From positions 2,108,001 through 2,172,000 of the forward strand of contig CM069869.1 of the NCBI GenBank assembly GCA_036172665.1: a DNA stretch of 64,000 nt, given 5' to 3'. This DNA comes from Prosopocoilus inquinatus. Its lineage: Eukaryota; Arthropoda; Insecta; Coleoptera; Lucanidae. Under the pieces are notes generated by a model. The model saw nothing but the letters and a program-made list of their open reading frames with translations, had not been told where the DNA came from and did no database searches. A program made the translations under genes and the position numbers. This document shows, one piece after another, positions 10,901 through 20,978 of this stretch; the stretch's first letter is position 1; each line of letters starts with the position of its first letter.

Positions 10901-11551
10901 CCGGATTTCAACCAAACGAAGAGTTTCCCACCAGATTTGGTTTACGACACCATCCTAACGAACCTAAAATATGACGGAGTCAACAACTATAAAGTATCCA
11001 AAATCAATGTCGACCTAGACGGTTTAAAATTTCACTTGGTAATTAATTTTCCACTTTTGAATTTCACCACGAATGTGAAAGCTTCCGGGATCGTATTTGG
11101 CATCCACGCAAACTGGGAGGGTATTTTCCGTATTAAATTGGGTAAGTACTAACAAACTCGGTCAAATAAAAAACGATGGATATCTATTGCAGAAAATACA
11201 ACCTTGCATTTTTCACTGGACGGGTCCAATGTTTTGAAAGACGGAAAACAATATGTGATTTGGAAGGAAGGCGAAATAAACGTTACGTCTGGATTAATAG
11301 TTTACGATGTGGAAGATTTAATTAAAAATGAGGAACCACGAAATGCCTTTATGAAGATTACTGAGGAACATCGTGAGGGTCCGGATGGTGAAAGCAGACT
11401 TGTCGTCAAAAACTCTTTAGCCAAGTATATTCTTCGCGTTATAAATATTGTTCACGGTTTCTACCCTCTTGATGTACTGTACATCAGTGAATTAATGAAT
11501 GAGTTACCGTTATCAGAAAACTGTTTACCGTTTACCCCAAAAATAATATAA
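4690..11551 (+). CDS. Takeout/JHBP-like secreted protein, gene B
   Basis: Three exons: 4690-4756, 10773-11141 and 11193-11551 (795 nt, 264 aa). The donors are GTAAGT, the acceptors are TATAG and TTGCAG, and both introns are phase 1, as in gene A. The protein starts MECIPLLILLGIAIQCGAET, a clear signal peptide. It continues with the N-terminal Cys pair (PCKASDEEC), GIPEFQLPSI, the central KYDGVNNYKVSKINVDLDGL and C-terminal SGLIVYDVEDLIKN. Its length is close to the 240-260 aa usual for this family of secreted hydrophobic-ligand carriers. The last 15 residues (MNELPLSENCLPFTPKII) are absent from gene A. Intron 1 is 6016 bp and filled with repeats; intron 2 is 51 bp. Which family member it is, and its ligand, cannot be told from sequence. 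Confidence 0.88.
5180..6110 (+). repeat. Tandem array of 130-150-bp units rich in GTTTGTACC
   Basis: About six degenerate units, marked by GAGAATCGTTTGTACC-like phrases near 5325, 5456, 5606, 5750, 5891 and 6022. Each unit has the order AATCGTTTGTACC, GTTTGTACCTC, TTATTTCGTTTGTACCTCA, then GGAACCGAAGTA and a region like TTTTGGAAATTA. Open reading frames here are by-products of the repeat. It lies in intron 1 of gene B. Confidence 0.85.
6130..6335 (-). repeat. Inverted units of the GTTTGTACC array
   Basis: About 1.4 units of the same repeat as 5180-6110 in reverse orientation (GGTACAAACG, GATTCTCCTTCGAGTCCCCTT). It immediately follows the forward array, so the junction near 6120 is a change of direction. 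Confidence 0.8.
6350..7824. other. AT-rich intron sequence, no recognisable content
   Basis: It starts with a 23-base stretch (GTACACCGGTGCTTAAAAG...) whose reverse complement recurs at 8184-8207 next to the other inverted array. The rest is very AT-rich, with no gene, motif or repeat that I can support. Confidence 0.5.
7825..8059. mobile_element. Near-perfect 235-bp palindrome (hairpin MITE)
   Basis: The left arm begins GCCGTTTGCACCATGTC and the right arm ends with its complement, GACATGGTGCAAACGGC. The arms are about 105 bp, nearly identical, and separated by a short non-palindromic centre near 7930-7955. There is no coding capacity. This is typical of a miniature inverted-repeat element that folds into one hairpin. 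The target duplication is unclear. Confidence 0.75.
8184..8435 (-). repeat. Inverted units of the GTTTGTACC array, distal block
   Basis: It contains the reverse-orientation phrases GAGGTACAAACGAATTGG, ACAGGTACAAACGATTCTC and TCGAATGGCGTTGACGAAAT, about 1.5 units. With 5180-6110 in the forward direction it brackets a 2-kb core, like a foldback element whose ends are built from tandem subrepeats. Confidence 0.75.
8440..9189. other. AT-rich intron sequence, nothing recognised
   Basis: AT-rich DNA between the inverted array and the reverse transcriptase relic. Short open frames here show no domain. Confidence 0.4.
9190..10345 (+). pseudogene. Non-LTR reverse transcriptase relic (Jockey/I-like), C-terminal part
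   Basis: Conceptual reading gives GVPQRSN-LVPLLFLIFIDDVPG, the block around the catalytic (F/Y)xDD box, here FIDD. Further on, in shifting frames, come VKNLGVTFDSRFTFELH, RLLYFSLVRSILEY and WFPFY, all standard order for the fingers-to-thumb part of a non-LTR reverse transcriptase. Multiple stops and frameshifts make it inactive. It is interrupted at 9755-10282 by a small inverted-repeat element and resumes as RDHVSYVNLLNSFCYLTKY. It lies in intron 1 of gene B. Confidence 0.75.
9755..10282. mobile_element. Non-autonomous PIF/Harbinger-like element with TAA target duplication
   Basis: The ends are AGCCGGCAATACATG and, on the right, its complement CATGTATTGCCGGCT. TAA lies directly outside each end (9752-9754 and 10283-10285). 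The 3-bp duplication fits PIF/Harbinger transposons, which use TWA targets. It is 528 bp with no coding capacity, and CATGTAAATT-type subterminal motifs recur. It splits the reverse transcriptase relic, so it is younger than that insertion. Confidence 0.65.
10380..10735 (-). pseudogene. Non-LTR reverse transcriptase relic, opposite strand
   Basis: On the minus strand: LLNYFTKLELLSPNQFEFLP then GKST, matching the conserved L-x-NQFGFRPGKST block. Further along come MKLIAYDIRDQALNWFRSYL, NRCQIVHV and AGVP, which is the block just before the catalytic YxDD box. Frameshifts and stops are present. It ends about 40 bp upstream of gene B's exon-2 acceptor, so its antisense sequence forms part of the host intron end. 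The plus-strand relic at 9190 starts at almost the same GVPQ motif where this one stops. Confidence 0.75.
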
Positions 11552-12840
11552 AAGATCATGAAATTATTCGAATCGAATTAACAACAATAATTTGTACTAA
11601 TCGTTTATACATATATTTTTTTTAAACACTCTGGTAGATGAAAACATTATTTTCCAATGCCCCAACATTCATCCTGTTCTATTTCGTTTTTAAAAAATTT
11701 ATGTTTTAATATCATATATTGATTCGGTTTTTCGGACACATTTTTTTTTATCCTCATGCATTACAAATTCACATTACGCCTGCTGGCTCTCGAATGAATC
11801 CAACTTGAAATTATGATTTTAGAAAAGGCGACCCAGTTTTAACGCTTATTCTGTGGTTGAGTTTGCTTCTGCTCGGAAACCCAGGGTCCGAATCTTTGTT
11901 TTTATTTTTATTTTGCCGTTATCATTCTATTACAGAATTGTAAATATTAAAATGGTGTCCAAGCAGAAGCCAAGAATTTCTCCAACGTTCCCTAAATTAA
12001 ATATTAAAAATAGGTTATTAAAATGAAACCAGATTTTCCAAATTCGTTTTCTTTATTTAAATAATGGTGATATAAGTCTTTGGAATTTCAGAGACTACGT
12101 TGTAGTCAAGTACCTTTTATCTTTAAACAGACATTTTTGAAAAATTGCACACTCGATGGCTTCGTCAGAAGTGAACTGCTACTGAAACGTTGAGCTATTG
12201 TGCAATCTTTTGAAGTGCCCACTTAAAGATTTAACATATTTCTTTTTGCATTTTCATCGTCTTCAATTGTAAAGATCAACCGTAGTTTCCTGAACAATTT
12301 GTTATGACATAAACCTTATTCATTTTTCCTTTTCATCTTCTTCTTTTTATGTTGGCCCTAATTTAAGTCGTTTCTGCACTTTGTCGAGAGTATTCTAGAA
12401 ATTCCTCATTGTCAAATCCATAAATGGTTTTATGTACGCCACTGTACGATCTTTAGTTCTGCAAATGAATCTAACTAGCGTCTTAGGTATCCAAAAAATT
12501 GCATCAATCTATTTCTGCGCTTTATTAGAAGTTATTGTCTGCTAACCCTCTGGTGCTTTGACAACTCTGGGCATGAACATATTCGTCGACTTGAAGACAA
12601 AAACCTAACACTCGCCAGGATGGGAGAACAAACTGTCATTAAAACAGATTCGTCTTGCATCATGGAAGCAAGAGGGAAAAGATGGAAGCCTGAAAGATAA
12701 AATTGAAGGAAATCTTTTGTCATGTTTGCTGATCATTAATAAAGTTTTCTGCGTTACAGAATCCTTTAACAGAGAATTCCTTTGGTATTGGCAATAAGGT
12801 TAAAAGGTCATTATCGGAAGTAATTCTTGAATACTCATTT
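11552..12840. other. Downstream flank of gene B, nothing recognised
   Basis: 3' flank and intergenic DNA, AT-rich. The small open frames show no family features. I see no third takeout-like copy on this side. Confidence 0.4.
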
Positions 12841-12843
12841 TTA

Positions 12844-13310
12844 GTGAGGATGAAGAACAACTTTTGCATGAGCTATTCATTTTTTTTAATAATACTTAAG
12901 GAAACACGTTCTATTGATCCTGTCAGAGCCACAAAAAGACGAAGATCAACTTTTGCTCGGGCTATTGCATCAATAAAGCAAATTGAGCTAGTTATTTGAA
13001 GTGATGTCCTCTTGGTTCCACGAAATGCTATGAAGACGAAGGTCAACATTTGCATAAGCCATTATGCTCGTATTCTTTCGAAGTAATTCTTAGAGACTGA
13101 TATTCTTTTGTTTAAAGATCAATTGTTCCTGTCCTGTTGATCTTGCCATATGTACTACGACGCTTAACTTAAATGATACTCGTGCATGCGAACCACACAC
13201 TTAAGAACATTTAGTATAAGGGCTACGAAATTGACAAATGGTATCATTTAAGTTGAGCGTTGTTGTACATCAACGTACTGTGAGGATGAAGATCAATTTT
13301 CATGTATGCC
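12844..13310. repeat. Degenerate tandem repeat (GATGAAGATCAACTTTTGCAT)
   Basis: The phrase GA(T/C)GAAGA(A/T)CAACTTTTGCATG with a following GCTATT recurs near 12845, 12935, 13030 and, more weakly, 13280. Spacing is about 90-95 bp for the first three. Heavily diverged. Confidence 0.5.
13150..13270. mobile_element. Small inverted-repeat element (about 120 bp)
   Basis: A 30-base left arm (13150-13179) and a right arm (13241-13270) are complementary with about three mismatches; the arms carry TTAACTTAAATGATAC and GTATCATTTAAGTT. The loop is 61 bp. It could be a short MITE or an ordinary hairpin; it lies between units of the degenerate repeat. Confidence 0.5.
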
Positions 13311-14240
13311 GTCTCTTTTTTCTTTTGCAGACGACCATTATGCAGATTTAACAGAGTTACAGATAAAATATTCAGTATTTGTCGAGTGTTTTATCCTGTG
13401 GAAGATCTTTCGTGAATTTGTTTACCGCGTAATTTAATTTCAAATATTTTTTTCTTATATTTGTGTGTAAATGTAAGCATTTATTGCGTTTATAAATAAA
13501 AATTCAATTATGGGCATCATTACGTTTCAATTCAGAGCAACAGATAAGAGAAATTTTATGTACTTTTAAGCAACTTCAAAGATATAATACAGGATGTATC
13601 GTAACAATCGGTAAATATTCACATCACATGATCCTCTTACCAAAACTGGAAAATATTCGAAGACTATAAACAAAAAGTCCGATATTGCTCGGTAAAAATT
13701 CACTTTCGTAAGTGCAGTGCATTATTAAAATAACGATACAGAAAAACTTTAAATAGTTTATTATAATTTACATTATAGCTAAGAAAATGAACTAACAATT
13801 TGAAATTATGTATTAAATAAAATTTTCATCTAAAAATCTGCTTTATTTAAGCTTTATATTAATATCAACTATTAAGGTGTGATATACCGTTACAATCAGG
13901 AGAAAAAATTCTATCGAATAGATCAATAAAAAGATATACGTTGTATTTAAAAAATCGAAACCCATGATGGTCGTGGAAAGACGAAACGTTTGACTTCAAT
14001 TACGCCACTTCCATTCAAAGCAGAATCAAAAAGTGCCTGTAGAAAGTTAAATTATAATTTCAAAATTATGTATAATAGAAAAGATACAGAGGAAAAGAGA
14101 AAATCTACTTTTTTTACATTTTCTTTAATATCTCAAGAAGAAATAAGAAAAAAAAAACATTCTGTCAATGGCAACGAATTAGGCATTGATTCGTGCAACT
14201 TTTCTTCCATTTAACCGAATTTGTATATCTTAGGGTTTAG
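13310..14240. other. AT-rich intergenic DNA
   Basis: No gene or repeat recognised. A 74-codon Lys/Ser-rich frame at 13990-14214 has no family features. Confidence 0.4.
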
Positions 14241-14317
14241 AAGATCCCTTCAGTGCACACTCAATTTGAAACAGCCGGTACAAGTGTCTACTTCAGGTAA
14301 AATCAAACATTAACAAT

Positions 14318-14678
14318 TTGACTAAAAATTCTTACTACCACGAATATAATACACGTTCGGAAGATTTAATTACAATTCCTGCTCATTCTTCCAAAAAATT
14401 TGAACAAGCGCTACTTTATATGGGGACCAAATTTTATAATAAATTGCCGGAAATGATCAGAGCACAAAATTTTGTGTTATTTAAAAAATCTGTCAGAAAG
14501 AGTCTTGTGTGCAAGGGCTATTATAGCACATCTGAAATCCTAAATGAACAAATATTGTAAGAAGGAATAGATACTTAAGTCTAAGTCTAGGTGTATAGTA
14601 CTTAAGATGCTCTATTTGACATGTACATCCATTCTGTTGAATGGCTAAAGTACGAATAAAGAATATGAATATGAATAA
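14318..14678 (+). pseudogene. 3' end of a non-LTR retrotransposon (ORF2 C-terminus, 3' UTR and tail)
   Basis: An 80-residue frame (14318-14560) reads HEYNTRSEDLITIPAHSSKK, GTKFYNKLPEMIRA, FKKSVRKSLVCKGYYS. This is the conserved extreme C-terminus of Jockey-like ORF2 (YNTR, K-x-YN-x-LP, FK-x-L-x-x-L...YY). It is followed by about 90 bp of 3' UTR and a tail of AATAAA then repeated GAATAT ending near 14678, typical of how such elements terminate. The rest of the element is absent, so this is a strongly 5'-truncated insertion. Confidence 0.7.
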
Positions 14679-14689
14679 ACCCATAATAA

Positions 14690-15281
14690 TGATTATTTCA
14701 ACAATGATCGTTAAGGGTTTAATAAGAGCTTTGGCTTACAACAAAACTGGACTTATACAACTTGACCTAAGAATCCACGAAAATTCCGAATTTTAAAATT
14801 ACTAATTATTGAAGACGGAAAAAAGGAACACTAATAGGGTGTGGTTACAAAATTGAAAACGGAATGGAACATGATTTTGAAAAAATAAAATAAAATATTG
14901 AGTCTGCTCTAGAAAATTGCATTGATATACTATACTCTTGGTTTCTTTTGAGTTTATGATGATTTCCATCGAGCAAGTGTGCAAAGAATTCCCCGAAATA
15001 TTAAAGAATTTATTCGCCCCCTTCTAATTCAATAATTTTAAATAAGTAGATGATGATGAGACACGTATAGATGAAAACATATGTATGTATGTATTCTCAT
15101 AGAATGCTTTCATTTTATAAATAATAATAAAAGTTTTTTTGAACATGTCAATTGTAAAAAAAAATTTTCTCAATATTTTTTATGAAAAGATAATAGCAGT
15201 ATAAAATACAGTCCATTACATAAAGTTGTCATTAACTGTCAGTACTGATCACAACATCAAATAAAAACACAGCATTAAAGT
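14690..15281. other. AT-rich intergenic DNA
   Basis: Nothing recognised between the retrotransposon tail and the mariner relic. Confidence 0.4.
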
Positions 15282-16295
15282 TTAAAGTAGATGCTCAAAG
15301 TGCTCTCCTTCAGCTTGAATACATGAGCGTACTCTGCGTTTCATGTTTTCAAACCCGTTTGCTAAGTGTTCGATGGTTATGTTAGCACACACATCTGTAA
15401 TGCCCGCACGAAGTTCTTCGATTGTGTGACGCGAGTTCTAAAAACTGTTTTTCATGTGCGGATAAATGAAGTAATCCATAATTGTGAGATCCGGGGACCT
15501 TGCAGGAAAATTCACAATCCGATTATCGAAAAACTGCTGCAGGAAAGTCATTGTTTGATGAGCTGTGTGGGCAGTAGCATTTTCTTGCTGAAAAAACCCT
15601 TCTGTAAGTTCATCATCATGTAGTTGATTAATGAAAGGTTCTAATAACTCATTTCGGTATCTTTTAGCAGATACTGAGTCGTTAAAAAATATTGGTTCGA
15701 TGATACGCCTTCTTGACATTGCTAGCCAAACACCAATTTTTAATGGATGTAATGGAGTTTCCACAAATTCATGGGGATTTTCTGCTGATCATATTCTCAT
15801 ATTCTGTTTATTTAAATACCCTGAGAGATGAAACCAGGCCTCATCGGAAAAGAAACACTTGACAAGAATGTCGTCGTTGTTTAAGTTATCAAGAAACCAC
15901 TGACAATATTCTGTTCTTCTGTGAAAATCTACTGGCCTGAGTTCTTGGACTGCTTGAATCTTATATGGATAAAGCTTTAAGTCTTCTTTAAGAATAGTGT
16001 GACATGATAGCTGAACTTCTTGTGAAAGTTTCCCAATAGATTTCTTGGGATAGTGTTCCATTCGATCCCGAACATCTTCAATGCAGGCTGCAGTCCTTTT
16101 CTTAGCTGCTCCGCTCCCTGTTTTGCGACCAAGTGATCCTGTTTCACGAAATTTACGAACACAAGCATGGATATGTTTAATTAGGTGTTCATAAGTAATA
16201 GCAAAAGTAGGAAACTGCTGCCGAAACTTCTGTACACACTGATTAATTGAATAAACTAACTGTCCATTTTCTATTCTACCGAATTGAAATTAACT
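15282..16295 (-). pseudogene. Tc1/mariner-superfamily transposase relic, full length with two stops
   Basis: One reading frame on the minus strand runs from about 16295 to a terminal TAA at 15282-15284, about 337 codons, the usual transposase length. It is interrupted only by TGA at 15786-15788 (where related proteins have Trp, before SAENPHEF) and by TAG in KNSF*NSRHTIEEL (15438-15440). The N-terminal helix-turn-helix part (SINQCVQKFRQQFPT) is present. Catalytic blocks: FFSDEAWF (first Asp intact), QQENATAHTA (second Asp changed to Glu), and ARSPDLTIMDYF (third Asp intact). No initiator ATG is visible, and I found no convincing terminal repeats. Non-functional. Confidence 0.8.
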
Positions 16296-16299
16296 TTCA

Positions 16300-18150
16300 A
16301 CAATAAATATTTTCTGCTGTAATTCTAACATTTTGAATTAATTGAAAATACAAAGTGTCAATTTGACATTTGTTTAATTAAATAATTAAACAGCTATCAG
16401 TGCTGCAAATCTTAGGAGAAAAAAAAACAGTGAAATCATAGCCCACTTTAATGAGGAATTCAATTGAAGACACGGTATAAGAAATATTTAAATATTGTTA
16501 ATGAAGACCACATTGACACGTACGTGTCTGCACTAACATTAAATACAGAGGTTCGGATGGAAAGTTTCTTCCAGTATAATTTTCCGCTTTAATGAATTAC
16601 GCCCCATGTGCAAATGCGAATGCAAATTTTCTTCAGAAGTTGACGATTTTGTATTAAAAGTAGCGTTAAAAGTAAAATAAAGCGAAGGATTTCTGGGCGC
16701 TTGGATACCGCCGATAAAGATTTAAAGACATAATAATTTCAGAACCGCCAGCGAAAGCAAGCGGCGGCGCGGCGGCGCGGCGCTCGCACGCTTTCCGTCG
16801 CTTTAAATTTCAAATTTTTCCCTCGGAATTCAGACAAAAAAAAACTTGGGGTAAACGATAACGAAATTCGAACCGTTCCCATTCCGGAAGGATTAAGCGC
16901 GAAATGTCAAGATCACCGCGTTTTATGTCAAAGGTGATGCTAATCGCCTGTGAATTTTCTTTTACTTTAGATTTGCATTTTTTTCTTTTAAATTTTAAAC
17001 GGGGCTCCGAAGGTTCCCGTAATTTATGCATACACCGTCGCTTTACGAATATTAGTGGCCGGCTTTTATGTGAAAGCGACCCGGAAAAAAAATACGCGGT
17101 GTGTAGAAGATATAACCACCGTTTCATGTTAAGCAACTGCATGAATAATAAATGCATATTTACATAGTTACAGAGGGCGTATGTAGGGGGAATGAAAATG
17201 TGTTTTATATTCCGTTGTTATTCTTTGCCTTCGACACGCGGGGGTAAGATGAGCGAATATTTTATGAAGTTTAACGTTATTTTTTTTCATATTATTTCAC
17301 TCTGATGGTATTGTACGATATTATTATTGAATTTTAAATTAAGAGGAAAACGTGGGCTTGCGCTTCAAGTTAAATGAGATATCAGAAAAGAAAAACAACC
17401 AAAATATTAAAATATGAATGAAAACGTACACCAGACAATTCTGTTCTTGTTTCTAGTGAAAAAGCTCCCGAAGGAAGACTTTAGATATTAATATGTATAA
17501 TAAAACTACACAACATCAAATAGCTTCAATACAGCATCCTTTCAAAATAAAGTTCCATTGCTAAAAATAGAATCAAACCGAGCTTTATTTAAACTATTTA
17601 CATAAATTATCGTTCTCTTTATTTTTATTTCTTAAGCTTTAAATAACTACCAATATAGTAAAAAAGAAACGTTGTGGCGAAGGTAATTCATCACATTTTC
17701 TTTAAATGCCTTTGATATATGTTTATTTTTTATTCACAAATTGAGTCGATAATTTAGCTCGTGATAGCTTTTCCTCTGGGTTCGGCGGGCGTGTTCCGTT
17801 TCTTCTTTGCACACTTGCGTTCGGAGCTCTCGACATTCAAATTTAGCTCTCGGTATTTATGTTTGTTTTGGTGCCGGTTCCATTTCGCCCCACGTTTCAT
17901 TAATCTCTTCCGATCGTTTCAAGTCCGATTTAAGGGGTTTTTGTATTTAACTGAAGAAACAAATCCACGGATGGGAAGCGCAAGCTTTGGCGCTCAACGC
18001 ATACGTCTTATGTATTTACGAGTCTGCCTAAACCGAGCTTTTTTTCTCTTCCTTCCTTGAAACGTTTTTAATTAAAAACGTGAAACTTTATAAATGAAAA
18101 CTAAATGGTTTTTTTATACGTATTAATCAATCAATACTGTAAGGAAATTG
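16300..18150. other. Intergenic DNA with a short CpG-rich patch
   Basis: Mostly AT-rich and anonymous. At about 16742-16800 there is an abrupt GC-rich run of CGG/GCG repeats. Open frames at 16810-17157 (minus) and 17761-18060 (plus) show no recognisable domain; they could be chance frames in less AT-rich DNA. Confidence 0.4.
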
Positions 18151-18153
18151 TTT

Positions 18154-18280
18154 TTTAAACTTTAACCGGACACTATTAACATTGGAAAGAGCACTAAACG
18201 TTTCATTATCAGTTGATAGCATTGTCAGGTAACGTCGAGTGCTCTTTCCAATTTTAATGTGTCCAGATAAAGTTTAAAAA
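18154..18280. mobile_element. Short inverted-repeat element (about 127 bp)
   Basis: The left arm 18154-18195 (TTTAAACTTTAACCGGACAC, then GGAAAGAGCACT) is complementary to 18237-18280 (AGTGCTCTTTCC...GTGTCCAGATAAAGTTTAAA) with a few mismatches. The loop is about 40 bp and there is no coding capacity. It looks like a small MITE. Confidence 0.6.
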
Positions 18281-18372
18281 CTATTTTTTTTACAACTTCT
18301 ATTGGACAAAAGTCGACTTCAATAATTGAGGTCATTGTTGGAAAGATCCTCACCCCACGTCATATATGACGT

Positions 18373-20182
18373 ATAAAAGGTGTATTTTCTTTTACTGTGT
18401 GCAAATAAAAAAAACCTCGGTATAAATACATGCCAGCCCAATTAAATTAATTTCTTAAGAAACCAGATATATTAAAGAACGACTAACATTTCATTACAAA
18501 TAAAGTAAATGCTACCTTCTGTACGTATTTTTCGGTGGTTACCGTACTATAGGCAGAAAATTTCAGAGGGGCCACTTGTTTGGAACTGTTGAAATGTACC
18601 GAGAAATAAATACAAGCAAGGTCGCAACGCCTTCCTACAGTCGACACCGACACCGCGCTGAGTTCCGCATTCAAACCCATTCGTAGCGTCTCGTAATAAT
18701 AATCAGTAATCACTGACATCGTTTAGTAATTATTTTATTTAAAATTTTAATTCACTAAGGGAATTAATGTTACATTTATTTAAATACTGCCCTACCTTAA
18801 GCGCGTCAATCGAAGAGGCGGCCGGCGTTGTAAACACACTTAAGAAATGGAAACGCAATTTATTTTTTACTTTTGGAAAATAAAATGATGCATGACGATG
18901 ATGTGATTATTTAAGTCATCCGCAATTTTAAGGCGCATTTTTCGCCCAGTAATTATAATCGTCGGCCTATAATTTGAAAATACTTAAAAATGTAATTACT
19001 TACTTGGAGTGAGGTTACAATGCTTTAATAAATCCAGGCGGGTTTAAAATGTTGATTGACCGGAAGATTTCGTAATCGAATTAACTGAAACTGGAACTTG
19101 TAAGATCGATTCCTTTTTAAAACTTCGCGAAGATGAATATGAACTCACGTGAACCGAAAGTTTTCAAAATTCGTTTCCTTTCGCATGCAGAAATTTGCCA
19201 AATGGCTGTGAGACTTCCGGCAGGTCTTTTTACCTATTTGCAAAAGCCATTACGATCTGTTAATACGCATTATACGAATCAAACATATGTTCGTTCACGA
19301 CAGGGTTCATGTACAAGGTTAAACCATGTTAAACATTGACCGACTGACCTATTTTCGTGTCATCGTTCAAACAAGCAGCCGTGTGCGCGAGAGCTTAGCT
19401 ACCTTAGTTGTGCGAGCAGTTCTCAAACGGTTTGGCAAAAATCGGCCGGTGTTGAAAACACAGTTAAGAAATGGAGACGCAATTTATTTATTACTTGTAA
19501 AAAATAAAATGATTGACGACGATGATGTGATTATTTAAGTCATCCGCAATTTTACTACGCATTTTTTGTCCAGTAATTATAATCGTCGGCCTACAATTTG
19601 AAAATACTTAAAACAGTAATTACTTACTTGGAGTGAGGTTACGTTGTTTTAATAAATCCAGGCGGGTTTAAAATGTTGATTGACCGGAAGATTTCGTAAT
19701 CGAAATAATTGAATCTGTAATTTGTAAGATCGATTCTTTTTTAATACTTCGTAAAGATGAATACGAACTCACGTGAACCGAAAGTCTTCAAAACTCGTTT
19801 CTTTCCGCATGCAAAAATTTGCCAAATGGCTGTAAGACTTCCGGGAGGTCTTTTTACCTGTTTGCAAAAGCCATTACGATCTGTTAATACGCATCGTACG
19901 AATCAAACATAGGTTCGTTCACGACAGAGTTCATGCACAAGGTTAAACCACGTTTAACACTGACCGACTGACCCGTTTTCGCGTCTTCGTTCAAACACGC
20001 GTGCGCGAGAGCTCAGCCACCATACATTCCTTAGTTACGCCAGCAGTTCTCAAACGGTTTGGCAAGAATCTGCCGATGCATTTTTCTCGATAACAATTAA
20101 GGACATATGAGTTCAATCGTTGCCATTTATGGTGATGCATTACAGGTTTAAATATTTGCACGCAGTAAAACAACATCCTGTA
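18373..20182. mobile_element. Non-autonomous Tc1/mariner-type element, copy with internal tandem duplication
   Basis: The same family as 33162-34258. The ends carry CTTTTACTGTGTGCAAATA (left, decayed) and TTTGCACGCAGTAAAACAA-CATCCTG followed by TA (right). Internally a segment of about 620 bp is present twice in tandem: 18820-19440 and 19441-20065, both starting CGGCCGG(C/T)GTTG(T/A)AAACACA. No coding frame is conserved. Units differ by scattered substitutions. Confidence 0.7.
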
Positions 20183-20970
20183 TAACTAAGTATCTAATAG
20201 TTGGCTGAGATTTGTCAAAACTTATGCATACAGTCGTGTTAACCTTCTACCTATCAATAAGTCGCAAGACTGTGGAGAGGAATTTAACTCAAAGTTGCAC
20301 TGCCGGCTGTTCAGTGGTACGGGTTCGAATAACGGCACCCGTATTTCGTTTACAAAACATAAACACCCGACAAATTGCCTAACTTTGTTTGCGATTGCAT
20401 GCCATCAAAAACGAAAAGCGCAACAATTAAAACAATAATGTTAGATAATCAAAATAAAATGAACTGCAACTTGGCGGTGTCCCACCTTCGTTCAGTTACC
20501 GGATTTCTACGTTACGATTTCGTCCCAGGAAGGGCGTCCTCGTAGTACAAGTCGGCGAATTAGACGTCGTCGTAGTGTAAGTCCACGAACGAGGCGTTAC
20601 GTCAGTCCACGTCACGGAGTAAATTTGTCTTTAAAGTATGTAACTCTGTATGCAGCGTAGTCGGGGCCTTAGAGAACCCTGTCCATCCACACGCACAGGA
20701 AATTCAAAGACACACTTAACTCGTGAGATTAGGGCTTTGAAGGTTTACAAGGATAACAGTCTTACATTAAGAATACTAATTAAGGAAGAACGAAAGGAGC
20801 ATTACGCACTAATTTGCGCACAGAAATCGCTGGTCATAAATACTTGAGTAATGGAATTTATCAGGCATTGAAACGCATGATTGAATGGTTTGTTTCTCGT
20901 TGTGTACCTTTTCCAGAACATGAAATAACTATGTCATTAAATAATCATTGCTCGCATGAACAACAAAATG
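20183..20970. other. Intergenic DNA flanking the hAT insertion
   Basis: No gene recognised. It ends in CAACAAAATG followed by the first copy of the hAT target duplication. Confidence 0.4.
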
Positions 20971-20978
20971 GTCGCAGC
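20971..20978 (+). repeat. hAT target-site duplication, left copy
   Basis: GTCGCAGC, repeated exactly at 23239-23246. An 8-bp duplication is the signature of hAT transposition. Confidence 0.9.

Noticed and set aside
12164..12230. Possible hammerhead around TTCGTCAGAAGTG...CTGAAACGTTG
   Set aside because: GAAAC and a short AGT/ACT stem are present, but the CTGANGA box is not in the required position on either strand.
15366..15831. Plus-strand frames of 85 and 66 codons
   Set aside because: They are antisense shadows of the mariner transposase relic on the minus strand.
16810..17167. Overlapping frames on both strands (115 and 87 codons)
   Set aside because: No motif, signal peptide or splice context. 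Overlap on both strands next to a GC-rich patch suggests reduced stop frequency only.
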